Part shown: piece after piece, positions 9,538 through 18,524 of the stretch
Layout of the letters: each line of letters starts with the position of its first letter
Numbering within the stretch: position 1 is the first letter of the stretch
Origin: an uncultured Muribaculaceae bacterium
GTDB taxonomy: Bacteria; Bacteroidota; Bacteroidia; Bacteroidales; Muribaculaceae
Assembly (NCBI GenBank): GCA_944321685.1
Contig: CALUMH010000003.1
Span: forward strand, 1 to 64,000
Length of the DNA stretch: 64,000 nucleotides
Direction of reading: 5' to 3'
Notes under the pieces: model-generated
What the model was told of the DNA's origin: nothing
Database searches by the model: none
What the model saw: the letters and a program-made list of their open reading frames with translations, nothing else
Made by a program: the position numbers and the translations under genes

Positions 9538-9569
9538 TTTGCACATGAAAATATTTATATCTACCTTTG
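9538..9569 (+). promoter_or_regulatory. Promoter of the B12 uptake operon
   Basis: TTTG at 9538-9541 and TACCTTTG at 9562-9569 are spaced by 20 nt, matching the Bacteroidetes consensus. Transcription should begin just upstream of the riboswitch. Confidence 0.7.
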
Positions 9570-9583
9570 CCTGCGTCATTCAA

Positions 9584-9742
9584 TAGAAGGCGTTGCCCTA
9601 TCAACGCCGGGAACCGGGTGAAAATCCCGGGCAGTACTCGCTGCCGTAACTCCATATAATGACACCTGTGGACCGGTCACTGGAAACACTCTCCGGGAAG
9701 GCCGCTCCGATGAAATTACAGGGGAGAAGCCGGAATACCGTT
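9584..9742 (+). ncRNA. Cobalamin (B12) riboswitch
   Basis: A cobalamin aptamer. It shows an initial hairpin GGCGTTG/CAACGCC, then the conserved GGGTGAAAATCCCGGGCAGT and CGCTGCCGTAAC blocks (B12-box region, about 9614-9650). The CCGGTCACTGGAAACAC and GGGAAGGC segments follow, with the closing GAAGCCGGAATACCG block at 9726-9740. It lies between a Bacteroidetes promoter and a BtuB-like receptor gene. Further on, TGTCCG (9765-9770) can pair with CGGACA (9800-9805), enclosing TTTCC/GGAAA just before the start codon. This is a plausible expression platform acting on translation initiation. B12 would be expected to repress the operon. Confidence 0.95.
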
Positions 9743-9822
9743 TGAATGATAAGTATTGTTTAACTGTCCGCGAGACAATTTCCACGCAACGGAAAATATC
9801 GGACATAACTTATACGACATTA

Positions 9823-11859
9823 ATGAAACATCCCAAATGCAGCGCATTGGTGGTGGCCTTGATGCTCCTCACTAATGTATTTGCACAAGCTGCCGCCGTA
9901 ATTGGCAATGACAACGAAGAAAAATTTCTTGATTCGATTATGTCGATTCAGGAAGTTGAAGTCGTGGCCAACAAGCGACCCGAAATAATACGCCCACAGA
10001 CGCTTGCCGGTGCCGACTTGCAACGGCTCAACAGCCGCTCGGTAGCCGATGCCCTGCGATACTTCTCGGGTGTGCAATTAAAGGACTACGGCGGAATAGG
10101 TGGCATAAAGACGGTGAACATTCGCAGCATGGGCACCAACCATGTGGGGGTGTTCTATAACGGCATACAATTAGGCAACGCCCAAAACGGGCAAGTTGAC
10201 CTTGGCCGTTACTCGCTCGACAATATCGAAGCCATATCGCTATACAACGGACAGCGAAGCAATATTTTCCAAAGTGCCAAGGATTTCTCCTCATCAAGCG
10301 CAATATACATCAACACCAAGCGTCCGCATTTTGCCGACGGCAAAAACTACCGCGTATCGGTGCAGATGAGAACCGGCAGTTTCGGCCTTGCCAACCCCTC
10401 GGTAGTATGGGATCAACGCCTCACCGACAAAATATCAATGTCGGCAAATGCCGAATATACCTATGCCAACGGTCGCTACAAGTTCCGCTACACCCGCAAG
10501 CAATTAGACGGCAATATCGCATACGACACCACTGCAACACGCCAAAACGGCGATGTCGAAGCTCTGCGCACCGAACTGGGATTTTATGGATACCTGGCAA
10601 ACGGGCGATGGAACTTGAACGGATACTTTTATACCTCGGAGCGCGGTATTCCCGGAGCTATTGTCAACAATGTGTTCCGCCGCGGTGAACGCCAATGGGA
10701 TAAAAGTGCTTTCGGGCAAGGTGCTTTCGAGAAAAAATTCTCCGACCTGTATTCACTGAAGGTAAGCGGAAAATTCGCATGGGATTATTCTCGTTACCTG
10801 CGCGACGACCCCAAGGAATTATATCTCAACAACCATTACTACCAGAAAGAAGCTTACGTATCGATATCCAACTTGTTCAACATCACCGACTGGTGGAGCG
10901 CATCGGCTGCCGCCGACTTGCAATGGAACACAATGGATGCCGACCTCACCGACTTTTCCTATCCCACACGGTGGACACAACTTGCAGCCATAGCCACGGC
11001 TTTCAACTACAAGCGTGTCAGCTTGCAAGCAAGCCTGCTGGGTACTTTCATTCAGGAATCCACACGTTCCCGCAAGCTATACACAGCTTCACCCAACAAG
11101 CGTGAACTCTCCCCTGCCGCATTCTTCAACTACCGCCCCACCGGCAGCGACAGGTTTGAAATATACGGTTTTTTCAAGAAAATCTTCCGTATGCCAACAT
11201 TCAACGACCTGTATTATACCGAAATAGGCAATGCCAACCTTGAACCTGAATACACCTACCAGTATGACATAGGCTTCTCGTTCAACAGGCCGCTCGGGCA
11301 CAAGGTTTTCGACTTTGTGGCTCTCAAGGCCGATGCTTACTACAACACGGTTAAAAACAAAATAATCGCTTACCCCACCGGCAAGCAATTTCGCTGGACC
11401 ATGATCAACCTCGGGCGGGTGCGTATCGCCGGGCTTGAAGTATCGGGCGACGTAGCCGCACACATAGGCAAGGTAAACATGAAATTGCACACGCAATACA
11501 CATTCCAGCGCGCCCGCGACTACACTAATCCCAATGATACGTTCTATGGCGACCAAATCCCATATATCCCGCGTCACAGCGTCTCGGTGTCATACAATGC
11601 CAACTGGCACGGGTGGGATCTTAATTACTCGTTCATCTACACCGGAGAGCGTTACAACGAACAGGAAAACAATCGTTACAATTACGAACCACCATGGTAC
11701 ACCCATGATATGTCGCTCTCAAAAGATTTCAAAATAGGAATGGTGCAACTGTGCATCGCCGGGGAACTTAACAATGTGTTCAACCAGGCTTACGAAGTTA
11801 TCCACAATTACCCCATGCCGGGTCGAAACTTCCGCCTTACAGCAAAAGTGACAATATGA
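9823..11859 (+). CDS. btuB: BtuB-like TonB-dependent vitamin B12 receptor
   Basis: Outer-membrane active transporter for corrinoids. An upstream TTG at 9742 is in frame but lies inside the riboswitch end, so the ATG at 9823, which opens a clear signal peptide (LVVALMLLTNVFAQA), is chosen, giving 678 residues. A TonB-box-like stretch is near QEVEVVANK, the plug domain is at about residues 45-170 (QLKDYGGIGGIKTVNIRSMG, a BtuB-type plug signature), and a beta-barrel runs to the C-terminal PGRNFRLTAKVTI. Function rests on family plus the cobalamin riboswitch. The next gene overlaps by 4 nt (ATGA). Confidence 0.92.
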   Translation: MKHPKCSALVVALMLLTNVFAQAAAVIGNDNEEKFLDSIMSIQEVEVVANKRPEIIRPQTLAGADLQRLNSRSVADALRYFSGVQLKDYGGIGGIKTVNIRSMGTNHVGVFYNGIQLGNAQNGQVDLGRYSLDNIEAISLYNGQRSNIFQSAKDFSSSSAIYINTKRPHFADGKNYRVSVQMRTGSFGLANPSVVWDQRLTDKISMSANAEYTYANGRYKFRYTRKQLDGNIAYDTTATRQNGDVEALRTELGFYGYLANGRWNLNGYFYTSERGIPGAIVNNVFRRGERQWDKSAFGQGAFEKKFSDLYSLKVSGKFAWDYSRYLRDDPKELYLNNHYYQKEAYVSISNLFNITDWWSASAAADLQWNTMDADLTDFSYPTRWTQLAAIATAFNYKRVSLQASLLGTFIQESTRSRKLYTASPNKRELSPAAFFNYRPTGSDRFEIYGFFKKIFRMPTFNDLYYTEIGNANLEPEYTYQYDIGFSFNRPLGHKVFDFVALKADAYYNTVKNKIIAYPTGKQFRWTMINLGRVRIAGLEVSGDVAAHIGKVNMKLHTQYTFQRARDYTNPNDTFYGDQIPYIPRHSVSVSYNANWHGWDLNYSFIYTGERYNEQENNRYNYEPPWYTHDMSLSKDFKIGMVQLCIAGELNNVFNQAYEVIHNYPMPGRNFRLTAKVTI

Positions 11860-13031
11860 AACAATTTATCACATACTTTTCAGCCATCGCAATGCTTGCA
11901 GCCTCTGCTTCGTGCGAGCGCGACGAGGTGCTTATCGACATCGAGCAGACGCAAGTCACCGAACCGGTAATGACCGACGTTTATGGCTTTTACCTGCTCA
12001 ACGAGGGGAACATGGGCAGCAACAAGGCAAGCCTCGATTACTTCGATGCAACCACTGGTGCCTACAACCTCAACATATATGCCGCACGCAACCCGACAGT
12101 TGTAAAAGAATTGGGCGACGTGGGTAACGACATCATGATATATGGCAACAAGATGTATGCCGTAATCAACTGTTCGCACAAGGTGGAAGTGCTTACACCC
12201 GACAGTGCACAGCGCATAGCTCAAATCGACATTCCCAACTGCCGGTATGCACTTGGCCACAAAGGCAACCTATATGTGAGCAGTTATGTGGGTATGGCAC
12301 AAATCGACCCCACAGCTCCACGCGGAGCAGTGTTCAAAGTCGATACCGTTTCGCTTGCTGTTGTCGGCAGCGTGGAGGTGGGATACCAGCCCGAAGAAAT
12401 GGCCATAATCGGAGACCGCCTGTATGTGGCCAACTCCGGTGGCTATCGTGTGCCTGATTATGACAACACCATCTCGGTCATCGATTTGAACACATTTACC
12501 GTAACCGACGTCATGACAATAGAGCAATCGGCCAATTTCCATCGCATCGACAGCGACAGCAACGGCAGGCTATGGCTAAGTTCTCGCGGCGATTATTACG
12601 GCAACAAGTCAAACTTGTATGTAATCGACCCCGCAAGCAAGCAAGTGATAAAAGAAATGGGTGTTCCGGTCTCGGATATGTGGGCCGATGGCGACACGCT
12701 ATACACTATCAGCACAGAATGGAGCTATGTGACAGGACAAAACGCCGTGTCATACACAAAAATCGACATGGCCACAATGGAAGTCCTCGACCACAACATC
12801 ATAAAAGACGGAACCGAGAAAAGCATCACCTTACCCTATTGCATAGCCGTTGACCCAGTAACAAAAGACTTTTACGTGTGCGATGCCAAGTCATATGTAG
12901 TATCGGGCACAATATACTGTTTCAACCGCAACGGTATTCTGCAATGGAAACAAACCACCGGCCAAATACCGGCCCACATTGCATTTTATGGCAAAAACGA
13001 AAATATAATCAATCACTACTACAATGAATAA
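11856..13031 (+). CDS. btuG: BtuG-like surface B12-binding beta-propeller lipoprotein
   Basis: A 391-residue YncE-type seven-bladed propeller. The signal peptide ends in ASASC (Cys20), and the acidic ERDE that follows resembles the Bacteroidetes signal for lipoprotein surface exposure. Repeated blades are visible (VYGFYLLNEGNMGSNKASLD, GNDIMIYGNKMYAVIN, PEEMAIIGDRLYVANSGG, TISVIDLNTFTVTDVM). In Bacteroides, BtuG is a surface lipoprotein that binds cobalamin very tightly and sits on BtuB. The position directly after btuB, with a 4-nt overlap under the same riboswitch, supports that role. Binding itself is inferred. Confidence 0.85.
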   Translation: MKQFITYFSAIAMLAASASCERDEVLIDIEQTQVTEPVMTDVYGFYLLNEGNMGSNKASLDYFDATTGAYNLNIYAARNPTVVKELGDVGNDIMIYGNKMYAVINCSHKVEVLTPDSAQRIAQIDIPNCRYALGHKGNLYVSSYVGMAQIDPTAPRGAVFKVDTVSLAVVGSVEVGYQPEEMAIIGDRLYVANSGGYRVPDYDNTISVIDLNTFTVTDVMTIEQSANFHRIDSDSNGRLWLSSRGDYYGNKSNLYVIDPASKQVIKEMGVPVSDMWADGDTLYTISTEWSYVTGQNAVSYTKIDMATMEVLDHNIIKDGTEKSITLPYCIAVDPVTKDFYVCDAKSYVVSGTIYCFNRNGILQWKQTTGQIPAHIAFYGKNENIINHYYNE

Positions 13032-14208
13032 AAACTCCTTGACTTTTGCCGCAGCCATCATTTCGGCTGCAACCATCCATGCGGCAAGCCCCGTCCACGA
13101 CAGGGTGCTTGAATATGTTCCCGCACCGGGGCAGTTTGTAAACACACTGCCCGAATGGACTCAGGGTGATGATGCCACCGTCATGGCCGAAAAGGCCTAT
13201 GCTGCCTCCACCCAAAGCATGATAACACTCGGTGCGTATGGCGGATATATGATTGTGGGCTTCGACCACACTGTGGTAAACGTCGATGGCAAACGCGACT
13301 TGTACATTGAAGGCAACATGCACTCGGGCGGAAGCGAACCGGGTGTGGTAATGGTGGCTTACGACATAAACGACAACGGTCTGCCCGACGACAACGAGTG
13401 GTTTGAGATACGCGGCAGCGAATACGATAATTCCCAACCTGATTACGAATGCACTTATTACCGCCCCGAAAGTGACGATGACGACATTCGTTGGACCGAC
13501 AATCAGGGCGGCGAAGGATATGTGTCTAAAAATATGTCACACAGCCAACCCTATTGGCCGCAATGGCTTGCCGACAGTGAGACACTTGTGTTCCGCGGCA
13601 CGCGCTTACCCGACAACGGCGTTGACCAAAGCGGGCAGGGTACATATTTCGTACTCAGCCAATTCGACTACGGATATGCCGACAATGCTCCGAACATTGC
13701 CAACGGCTCATGGAACGAAGATGCAAAAATCGACATCGATTGGGCCGTGGATTCAAAAGGGAATACAGTAAAAATGCCGGGCGTGGATTTCGTGAAAATA
13801 TATACCGGAGTAAACCAGTATAACGGATGGCTTGGTGAAAACAGCACCGAAGTGTGCCGTGTCATCGATGCCCACGTCACACAGGAAGGCAGTAATCCGG
13901 TGCTCGACGAAACTATAACAATCGACCAATCGGTGCTTGATGCATTCTTGGCGGCATACGGCAACGGTTCAAGTTCGATAACCGATATCAATAACAGCAA
14001 CCTGCGCATCTACTTCGACCCGGCCACCGGTTGCGCCAATTTCAATGCCGTTGCAAGCGGCTTGGCTCAAGTGTACAACCAAGGCGGTACCATGCTTTAC
14101 AGCAAAACATTTGCTCCCGGCGACAACAGTATCGACCTGAGCCGATACCCATGCGGACTTTACTTGATACACATCGATGGTAAAACCACAAAAATACTGA
14201 AACGGTAA
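13024..14208 (+). CDS. Secreted surface protein of B12 operon with T9SS C-terminal domain
   Basis: A 394-residue protein overlapping the btuG end by 8 nt. A signal peptide (FAAAIISAATIHAA) is followed by an acidic beta-rich body with calcium-site-like Asp/Asn runs (DINDNGLPDDNEWFEI) and aromatic patches. The last 65 residues (QVYNQGGTMLYSKTFAPG...SRYPCGLYLIHIDGKTTKILKR) have the shape of a type-A T9SS sorting domain. The body resembles cell-surface proteins encoded in Bacteroidetes B12 loci, so it may be a corrinoid-binding accessory of the BtuH kind; this is inference from context. No lipobox is present, so surface anchoring would depend on T9SS. Confidence 0.72.
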   Translation: MNKNSLTFAAAIISAATIHAASPVHDRVLEYVPAPGQFVNTLPEWTQGDDATVMAEKAYAASTQSMITLGAYGGYMIVGFDHTVVNVDGKRDLYIEGNMHSGGSEPGVVMVAYDINDNGLPDDNEWFEIRGSEYDNSQPDYECTYYRPESDDDDIRWTDNQGGEGYVSKNMSHSQPYWPQWLADSETLVFRGTRLPDNGVDQSGQGTYFVLSQFDYGYADNAPNIANGSWNEDAKIDIDWAVDSKGNTVKMPGVDFVKIYTGVNQYNGWLGENSTEVCRVIDAHVTQEGSNPVLDETITIDQSVLDAFLAAYGNGSSSITDINNSNLRIYFDPATGCANFNAVASGLAQVYNQGGTMLYSKTFAPGDNSIDLSRYPCGLYLIHIDGKTTKILKR

Positions 14209-14234
14209 CTCAAATTATTAACCTGTAAATTTTT

Positions 14235-15944
14235 ATGAAAAATTTCTACTTATCGGTCGGTGCCATTTTGGCACTGGCAGGGGGCGCATACGCCCAACAA
14301 AACTCGTTGCACGGACTTTCTACTAACAGAAACACCGATGAACTTCCCGAAAAATTTTCCAACGGATTCTTTATAATCAACGAAGATTGGGGTGGCCATG
14401 CAATGGGATCGATCAACTGGATTGACAGCGAAGGCAACTTATGTTATAACGTTGACAACAAAGCCAATGACAACACCGAGGTACTTGGTGCCACATCGGA
14501 ATACGGGCAAATTTACGGCGGTTATTTTTACGCCATGTCAAAACAGGCGCCTGGTCTTGTAATAATGAACGCCGAGACAATGCAAGTAGTGAAGTCGTTT
14601 GACACACTTGGCGGCAACGAGGTTTCGGGCGACGGACGCGCCGTGCTCGGTGTATCGACCGACAAGGTATATGTCGGTACCGACGAAGGTATTTTCGTCC
14701 TCGATATTGCCAATGATTTCACTCTTGGTGAAACGCCCATCGAAGGCACCGGTTGGGATGAAACCACATCTTCAAGCCAAATAGGCATGATGGTGCGTGT
14801 GGGGAAATATGTATTCGCCGCAAAAAAATCGGTGGGGATACTCGTCATCGATCCCGAAACCGACACTGTGGCGGAAACAATCGAAAACAAAAACGTATGT
14901 GGGCTCACGGCTGACCGCAACGGCACCGTTTGGGCCGTGGCGAAAAGCGACATCATACGCATCAACCCTGTATCCCTCGAAAACGAAACGCTGACGCTGC
15001 CCAACAAAATGGTATCGCCATGGGGCAGCTGGATGGCCGACAAAATATGCGCCGACCCCGACGAAGATGCCTTGTACTACGCTTACGGCAATGGCAGTTG
15101 GACAAATAGCGAGACTCAAATCGGCAAGCTCACCATCAACGAAGACGGCACTCTCACCGAAGATACCGATTTCACATTCACCATGCCCGAAGCCGCAACC
15201 GAAGGGCGGAAACAAATCTTATACGGCAAAATCGACATCGACCCTCAATCGGGTTGCCTGATAGCCACCGCCACACAAGACGGCTACGGGGTAAATTATT
15301 CCTACAACTGGTTGCACTACATCAACCGGGAAACCGGTGAAGTGGAAAAAACTGTGACGCTGACAAGTGATACCGGCGAGAACTACTACTGGTTCCCTGC
15401 CATGCCTGTGTTCCCCGACAACCATGAGCCGGAAATAACACTTGATGAAATAACACTTGCCGATGACGAACAAACCACATTAAAAACCACAGATTTCATA
15501 TCCGATGCCGACAACCTGCCTGCCCTTGCCGTGGTAGAAGCCACGTCAAGCGACGAGAATGTGTTCACCGTCACCAGTGACGGCATTAACTTCACGGTAG
15601 CAGCAGTGGCTGCCGGGGAGGCCGACCTTGAAATAGCAGTAAACTCCAACGGCCGCATCGTGGAAAAATCAATTCCTGTCACAGTCGAAAAAACAGTTTC
15701 CATAAACGATAATCTGCTCACCGGTGTATCGGTTTACCCAACAATGGTAAGCAACACACTCAACATATCAGGCGTAACCGATGGCGAGGTAACCGTATTC
15801 GACCTGACCGGTACCAGGGTGGCCGCAACCACTGTAACCACAGGCAACACTGCAATAGATTTTAGCCATGTTGCAAGCGGTGCATACATAGTGAAAGTGG
15901 TTTCAGGCAACAAATCTTACTCGACAAAAATCATAAAATTATAA
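14235..15944 (+). CDS. T9SS-exported beta-propeller protein (BtuG-related, DUF5074-like)
   Basis: A 569-residue protein with signal peptide (LSVGAILALAGGAYA). The propeller-like body of about 380 residues repeats the BtuG pattern (FIINEDWGGHAMGSINWID, GQIYGGYFYAMSKQ, KVYVGTDEGIFVLD). An Ig/cadherin-like region follows at about 400-480, and then a classic T9SS type-A sorting domain from SINDNLLTGVSVYPTMVSN to SGAYIVKVVSGNKSYSTKIIKL. The operon position 26 nt after the previous gene suggests a second cobalamin-binding or presenting surface protein. The ligand is not proven. It ends before a strong terminator. Confidence 0.78.
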   Translation: MKNFYLSVGAILALAGGAYAQQNSLHGLSTNRNTDELPEKFSNGFFIINEDWGGHAMGSINWIDSEGNLCYNVDNKANDNTEVLGATSEYGQIYGGYFYAMSKQAPGLVIMNAETMQVVKSFDTLGGNEVSGDGRAVLGVSTDKVYVGTDEGIFVLDIANDFTLGETPIEGTGWDETTSSSQIGMMVRVGKYVFAAKKSVGILVIDPETDTVAETIENKNVCGLTADRNGTVWAVAKSDIIRINPVSLENETLTLPNKMVSPWGSWMADKICADPDEDALYYAYGNGSWTNSETQIGKLTINEDGTLTEDTDFTFTMPEAATEGRKQILYGKIDIDPQSGCLIATATQDGYGVNYSYNWLHYINRETGEVEKTVTLTSDTGENYYWFPAMPVFPDNHEPEITLDEITLADDEQTTLKTTDFISDADNLPALAVVEATSSDENVFTVTSDGINFTVAAVAAGEADLEIAVNSNGRIVEKSIPVTVEKTVSINDNLLTGVSVYPTMVSNTLNISGVTDGEVTVFDLTGTRVAATTVTTGNTAIDFSHVASGAYIVKVVSGNKSYSTKIIKL

Positions 15945-16026
15945 TAACGTTTTAGTTAATGTTTCTGCTATTATTCTCAATTCTCAGGCAGTCATAGCCA
16001 CGTGAGCGGCAAGCCTGCCGGCACAA

Positions 16027-16062
16027 GAAAGCCCCCTTTGGCATAAAAGGGAGGCTTTTTTT
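16027..16062 (+). terminator. Terminator of the B12 operon
   Basis: AAAGCCCCCTTT pairs with AAAGGGAGGCTTT (one bulge) around a short loop and is followed by a T-run ending at about 16062. It closes the riboswitch-controlled operon. Confidence 0.85.
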
Positions 16063-16146
16063 GTGCCTCGCAAGACAACTGCCATTACACCTTTTGTTGC
16101 CTGCTTTACCTTTTTTGTGTAATTTTGCGGCAACTTTTATAGCATT

Positions 16147-17022
16147 ATGTGGGTAATTCTTGCAGTGGTGTCGGCCTTGTGCCTTGGATTTTATGACATT
16201 TTCAAGAAATTGTCGGTTACAGCCAACAATGTTCTCACGGTGTTGTTCCTTAACACGCTATTCGGCACTTTGCTCATGTCGCCGGTTTTGGCCACGGGCA
16301 TCATGCATGGTGATTACGGCTTTGGCGGCAGCATCACAGGGCATCTGCTCATTGTACTGAAATCAATGATAGTCCTCGGCTCGTGGATATTGGGATACTT
16401 CAGCATCAAGCACCTGCCACTCACCATCACCGGCCCAATCAATGCCACACGCCCCATACTGGTGCTTGTGGGAGCGTTGCTCATCTTCGGCGAAACGCTT
16501 AACCTGTTGCAATGGTGCGGTATATTACTTGGTTTCACCTCGCTCTATCTTGTGAGCCGCATAGGTCGTCGCGAGGGGCACTCCATCATCCATGACCGTT
16601 GGCTGTGGATGAGCATAGGCGCGATGGTGCTTGGAGCCGTAAGCGGACTGTATGACAAGTGGTTGCTGCGTTACTACGAGCCTCTGCAAGTACAGGCGTG
16701 GTACTCGCTATACCAACTTGTGATAATGGGAGCAACCGTGCTGTTGCTGAAACGTGCCGGACATGACCGAACACCATTCCACTGGAAATGGACAATCCCA
16801 TGTATCGCCATTTTCCTCACTGTGGCCGACATGGCCTATTTTTACGCCCTTTCATTCGATGATTCAATGATAAGTGTCGTATCAATGATAAGGCGCGGCA
16901 GCGTGATAGTGTCATTCCTGTTTGGCGTGATTGCATTGCATGAAAAAAACTTGCGACTGAAGCTCATCGACTTGTCGGTACTGCTCGCAGGCCTTGTCTT
17001 ACTCGTACTTGGAAGCAAATAA
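16147..17022 (+). CDS. EamA/DMT-family membrane transporter
   Basis: A 291-residue inner-membrane protein with about ten hydrophobic segments arranged as two EamA repeats. The first repeat contains ITGPINATRPILVLVGALLIFGE and ends in YLVSRIGRREG. The second runs from IHDRWLWMSIGAMVLGAVSG to the C-terminus VLLAGLVLLVLGSK. DMT transporters move small metabolites or drugs by proton coupling; the substrate cannot be deduced. A TAATTTTG box at 16120-16127 with upstream TTG serves as promoter. RpiB follows 26 nt downstream, probably in the same transcript. Confidence 0.88.
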   Translation: MWVILAVVSALCLGFYDIFKKLSVTANNVLTVLFLNTLFGTLLMSPVLATGIMHGDYGFGGSITGHLLIVLKSMIVLGSWILGYFSIKHLPLTITGPINATRPILVLVGALLIFGETLNLLQWCGILLGFTSLYLVSRIGRREGHSIIHDRWLWMSIGAMVLGAVSGLYDKWLLRYYEPLQVQAWYSLYQLVIMGATVLLLKRAGHDRTPFHWKWTIPCIAIFLTVADMAYFYALSFDDSMISVVSMIRRGSVIVSFLFGVIALHEKNLRLKLIDLSVLLAGLVLLVLGSK

Positions 17023-17048
17023 ACTATTATTTATAATACACACAAAAT

Positions 17049-17501
17049 ATGTCAATCCTTAAAGAAAACATTCCGGTAGGCCTATGTTGCGACCACGCAG
17101 GCTACGCCACTAAAATGGCGGTAATAGATTACCTGAAAAGTAACGGTATCAATTATATCGACTTCGGTACCGACAGTGAAGCAAGTTGCGACTATCCCGA
17201 CTTTGCCCACCCGTGCGCCGAAGCCGTGGAAAGCGGCAGATGTTACCCCGGCATAGGGATTTGCGGCAGCGGCGAAGGCATAAACATGACACTCAACAAG
17301 CACCAAGGCATACGCTCGGCTCTGTGCTGGATACCCGAAATTGCACGACTGGCACGCCAGCATAACGATGCCAATGTGCTTGCCTTGCCGGGACGCTTCA
17401 TCAGCAATGAAGAGGCAATCGAAATTGTAAAGACGTTCCTCGACACCCCGTTTGAAGGTGGTCGCCACCAACGCCGCATCGACAAAATCCCCGTAAAATA
17501 A
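17049..17501 (+). CDS. rpiB: Ribose-5-phosphate isomerase B
   Basis: Interconverts ribulose-5-phosphate and ribose-5-phosphate in the pentose phosphate pathway. The 150-residue RpiB/LacAB-fold protein shows GLCCDHAGYATK at the N-terminus (phosphate and substrate residues Asp-His), and YPDFAHPCAEAV. The GICGSGEGINMTLNKHQGIRSALC loop follows, with the Cys that acts as the base in RpiB enzymes. Full length for the family. It follows the DMT transporter closely. Confidence 0.94.
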   Translation: MSILKENIPVGLCCDHAGYATKMAVIDYLKSNGINYIDFGTDSEASCDYPDFAHPCAEAVESGRCYPGIGICGSGEGINMTLNKHQGIRSALCWIPEIARLARQHNDANVLALPGRFISNEEAIEIVKTFLDTPFEGGRHQRRIDKIPVK

Positions 17502-17529
17502 ACGCAAAGACATTAAATACAAAAAACAG

Positions 17530-17566
17530 ACAGGCCGACCGATACACAATACAACAGTCGGCCTGT
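17530..17566 (+). terminator. Terminator-like hairpin after rpiB
   Basis: The perfect 10-bp inverted repeat ACAGGCCGAC (17530-17539) / GTCGGCCTGT (17557-17566) has a 17-nt loop. Only a weak T-rich tail follows. Confidence 0.6.
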
Positions 17567-17630
17567 TCTGTATGAATGACACTGCTCTACCGAAATAACA
17601 TAATTCCCCTACCGGCAGAGAACTCACAAC

Positions 17631-17665
17631 AAAAAACGGGCAGATGTCTCACGACAGCCGCCCGT
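17631..17665 (-). terminator. Terminator of the efflux/two-component operon
   Basis: Read on the minus strand, AACGGGC and GCCCGTT (17659-17665 and 17635-17641) form a stem followed by a T-run (AAAAAA at 17631-17636 on the plus strand). It lies about 100 nt beyond the response regulator stop codon. Confidence 0.75.
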
Positions 17666-17764
17666 TCAAAATCAACTTCAATTAGAGTGCTTTTTTCTAA
17701 AAAAACTATTTCCCGTAAATGCTACGATAAATAATCTACTTTTTGATTGACATATTTACTCCGT

Positions 17765-18499
17765 TTATTCATCTTTTATTGGTGACAGTATATGTTTATT
17801 TATATATTCACTGAAAACGTTTTTATATGTATCGGAAATAGGTATATACTGTTTCCCGAACACTATGCGGTTTCGCTCGATGAGGCGCACTTTCGACATT
17901 TGCACTACAAACGAGCGGTGAACGCGCATGAAACGTGATGACGGCAATCCGGTCTCGAAGGTCTTAAGGCTCATAAGCGACATTATATATCCGCCGGTGC
18001 TTTCAAGATAAATCTTCACATAATCTTTCAGCCCTTCAATGTATAGAATGTCGTCGATGGGTATTTGCATCAGCTTGTACTCGCTCTTTACTATTATGCT
18101 GTCAAGTTCTTCCTTGCCTGACGTAGCACGCTCTTCGAGTGCGAACCAACGCAATGCCCTGTTGGCGGCCTCCATAAACTCGGAATAATTAACCGGCTTG
18201 AGCAAGTAGTCGAGCGCATTCACACGGAAAGCCTCCACGGCATATCGGTCGAATGCCGTCACGAATACCACCCTGCAATGCGGCGGCACTACTCGCGCAA
18301 ACTCGGTGCCGTTAAGTTCCGACATCTGTATATCAAGGAACACGAGGTCGATATCTTCCTCAATTATTGTCTTTATCGCCGACGAAGCCGACGGGAAAGC
18401 ATTTACCAGTTCAAGAAACTGCGTTTTTTCCACATAGCTTTTTATCAAATCAAGAGCCAGCGGCTCATCGTCGATAACGCAACATCTTATTCTTCTCAT
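17765..18499 (-). CDS. LytTR-family response regulator
   Basis: A 244-residue two-component output protein. The receiver domain (residues 1-120) holds the acidic pair Asp10-Asp11 and the phospho-acceptor Asp56 in LVFLDIQMSELNG. A LytTR DNA-binding domain runs from about 140 to 240 (YIEGLKDYVKIYLE, SLKTFETGLPSSRFMRVHRSFVV). It is the last gene of a minus-strand run that starts with TolC, so it may regulate that efflux operon or respond to envelope stress. The cognate kinase gene lies immediately upstream. Confidence 0.93.
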   Translation of the reverse strand: MRRIRCCVIDDEPLALDLIKSYVEKTQFLELVNAFPSASSAIKTIIEEDIDLVFLDIQMSELNGTEFARVVPPHCRVVFVTAFDRYAVEAFRVNALDYLLKPVNYSEFMEAANRALRWFALEERATSGKEELDSIIVKSEYKLMQIPIDDILYIEGLKDYVKIYLESTGGYIMSLMSLKTFETGLPSSRFMRVHRSFVVQMSKVRLIERNRIVFGKQYIPISDTYKNVFSEYINKHILSPIKDE

Positions 18500-18524
18500 T
18501 GCTTAACCAAAACTTTTTTGTGCA

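Noticed and set aside
9742..9822. Longer start for the BtuB-like receptor at TTG 9742
   Set aside because: It would start inside the riboswitch end and place 27 charged residues before a clear signal peptide.
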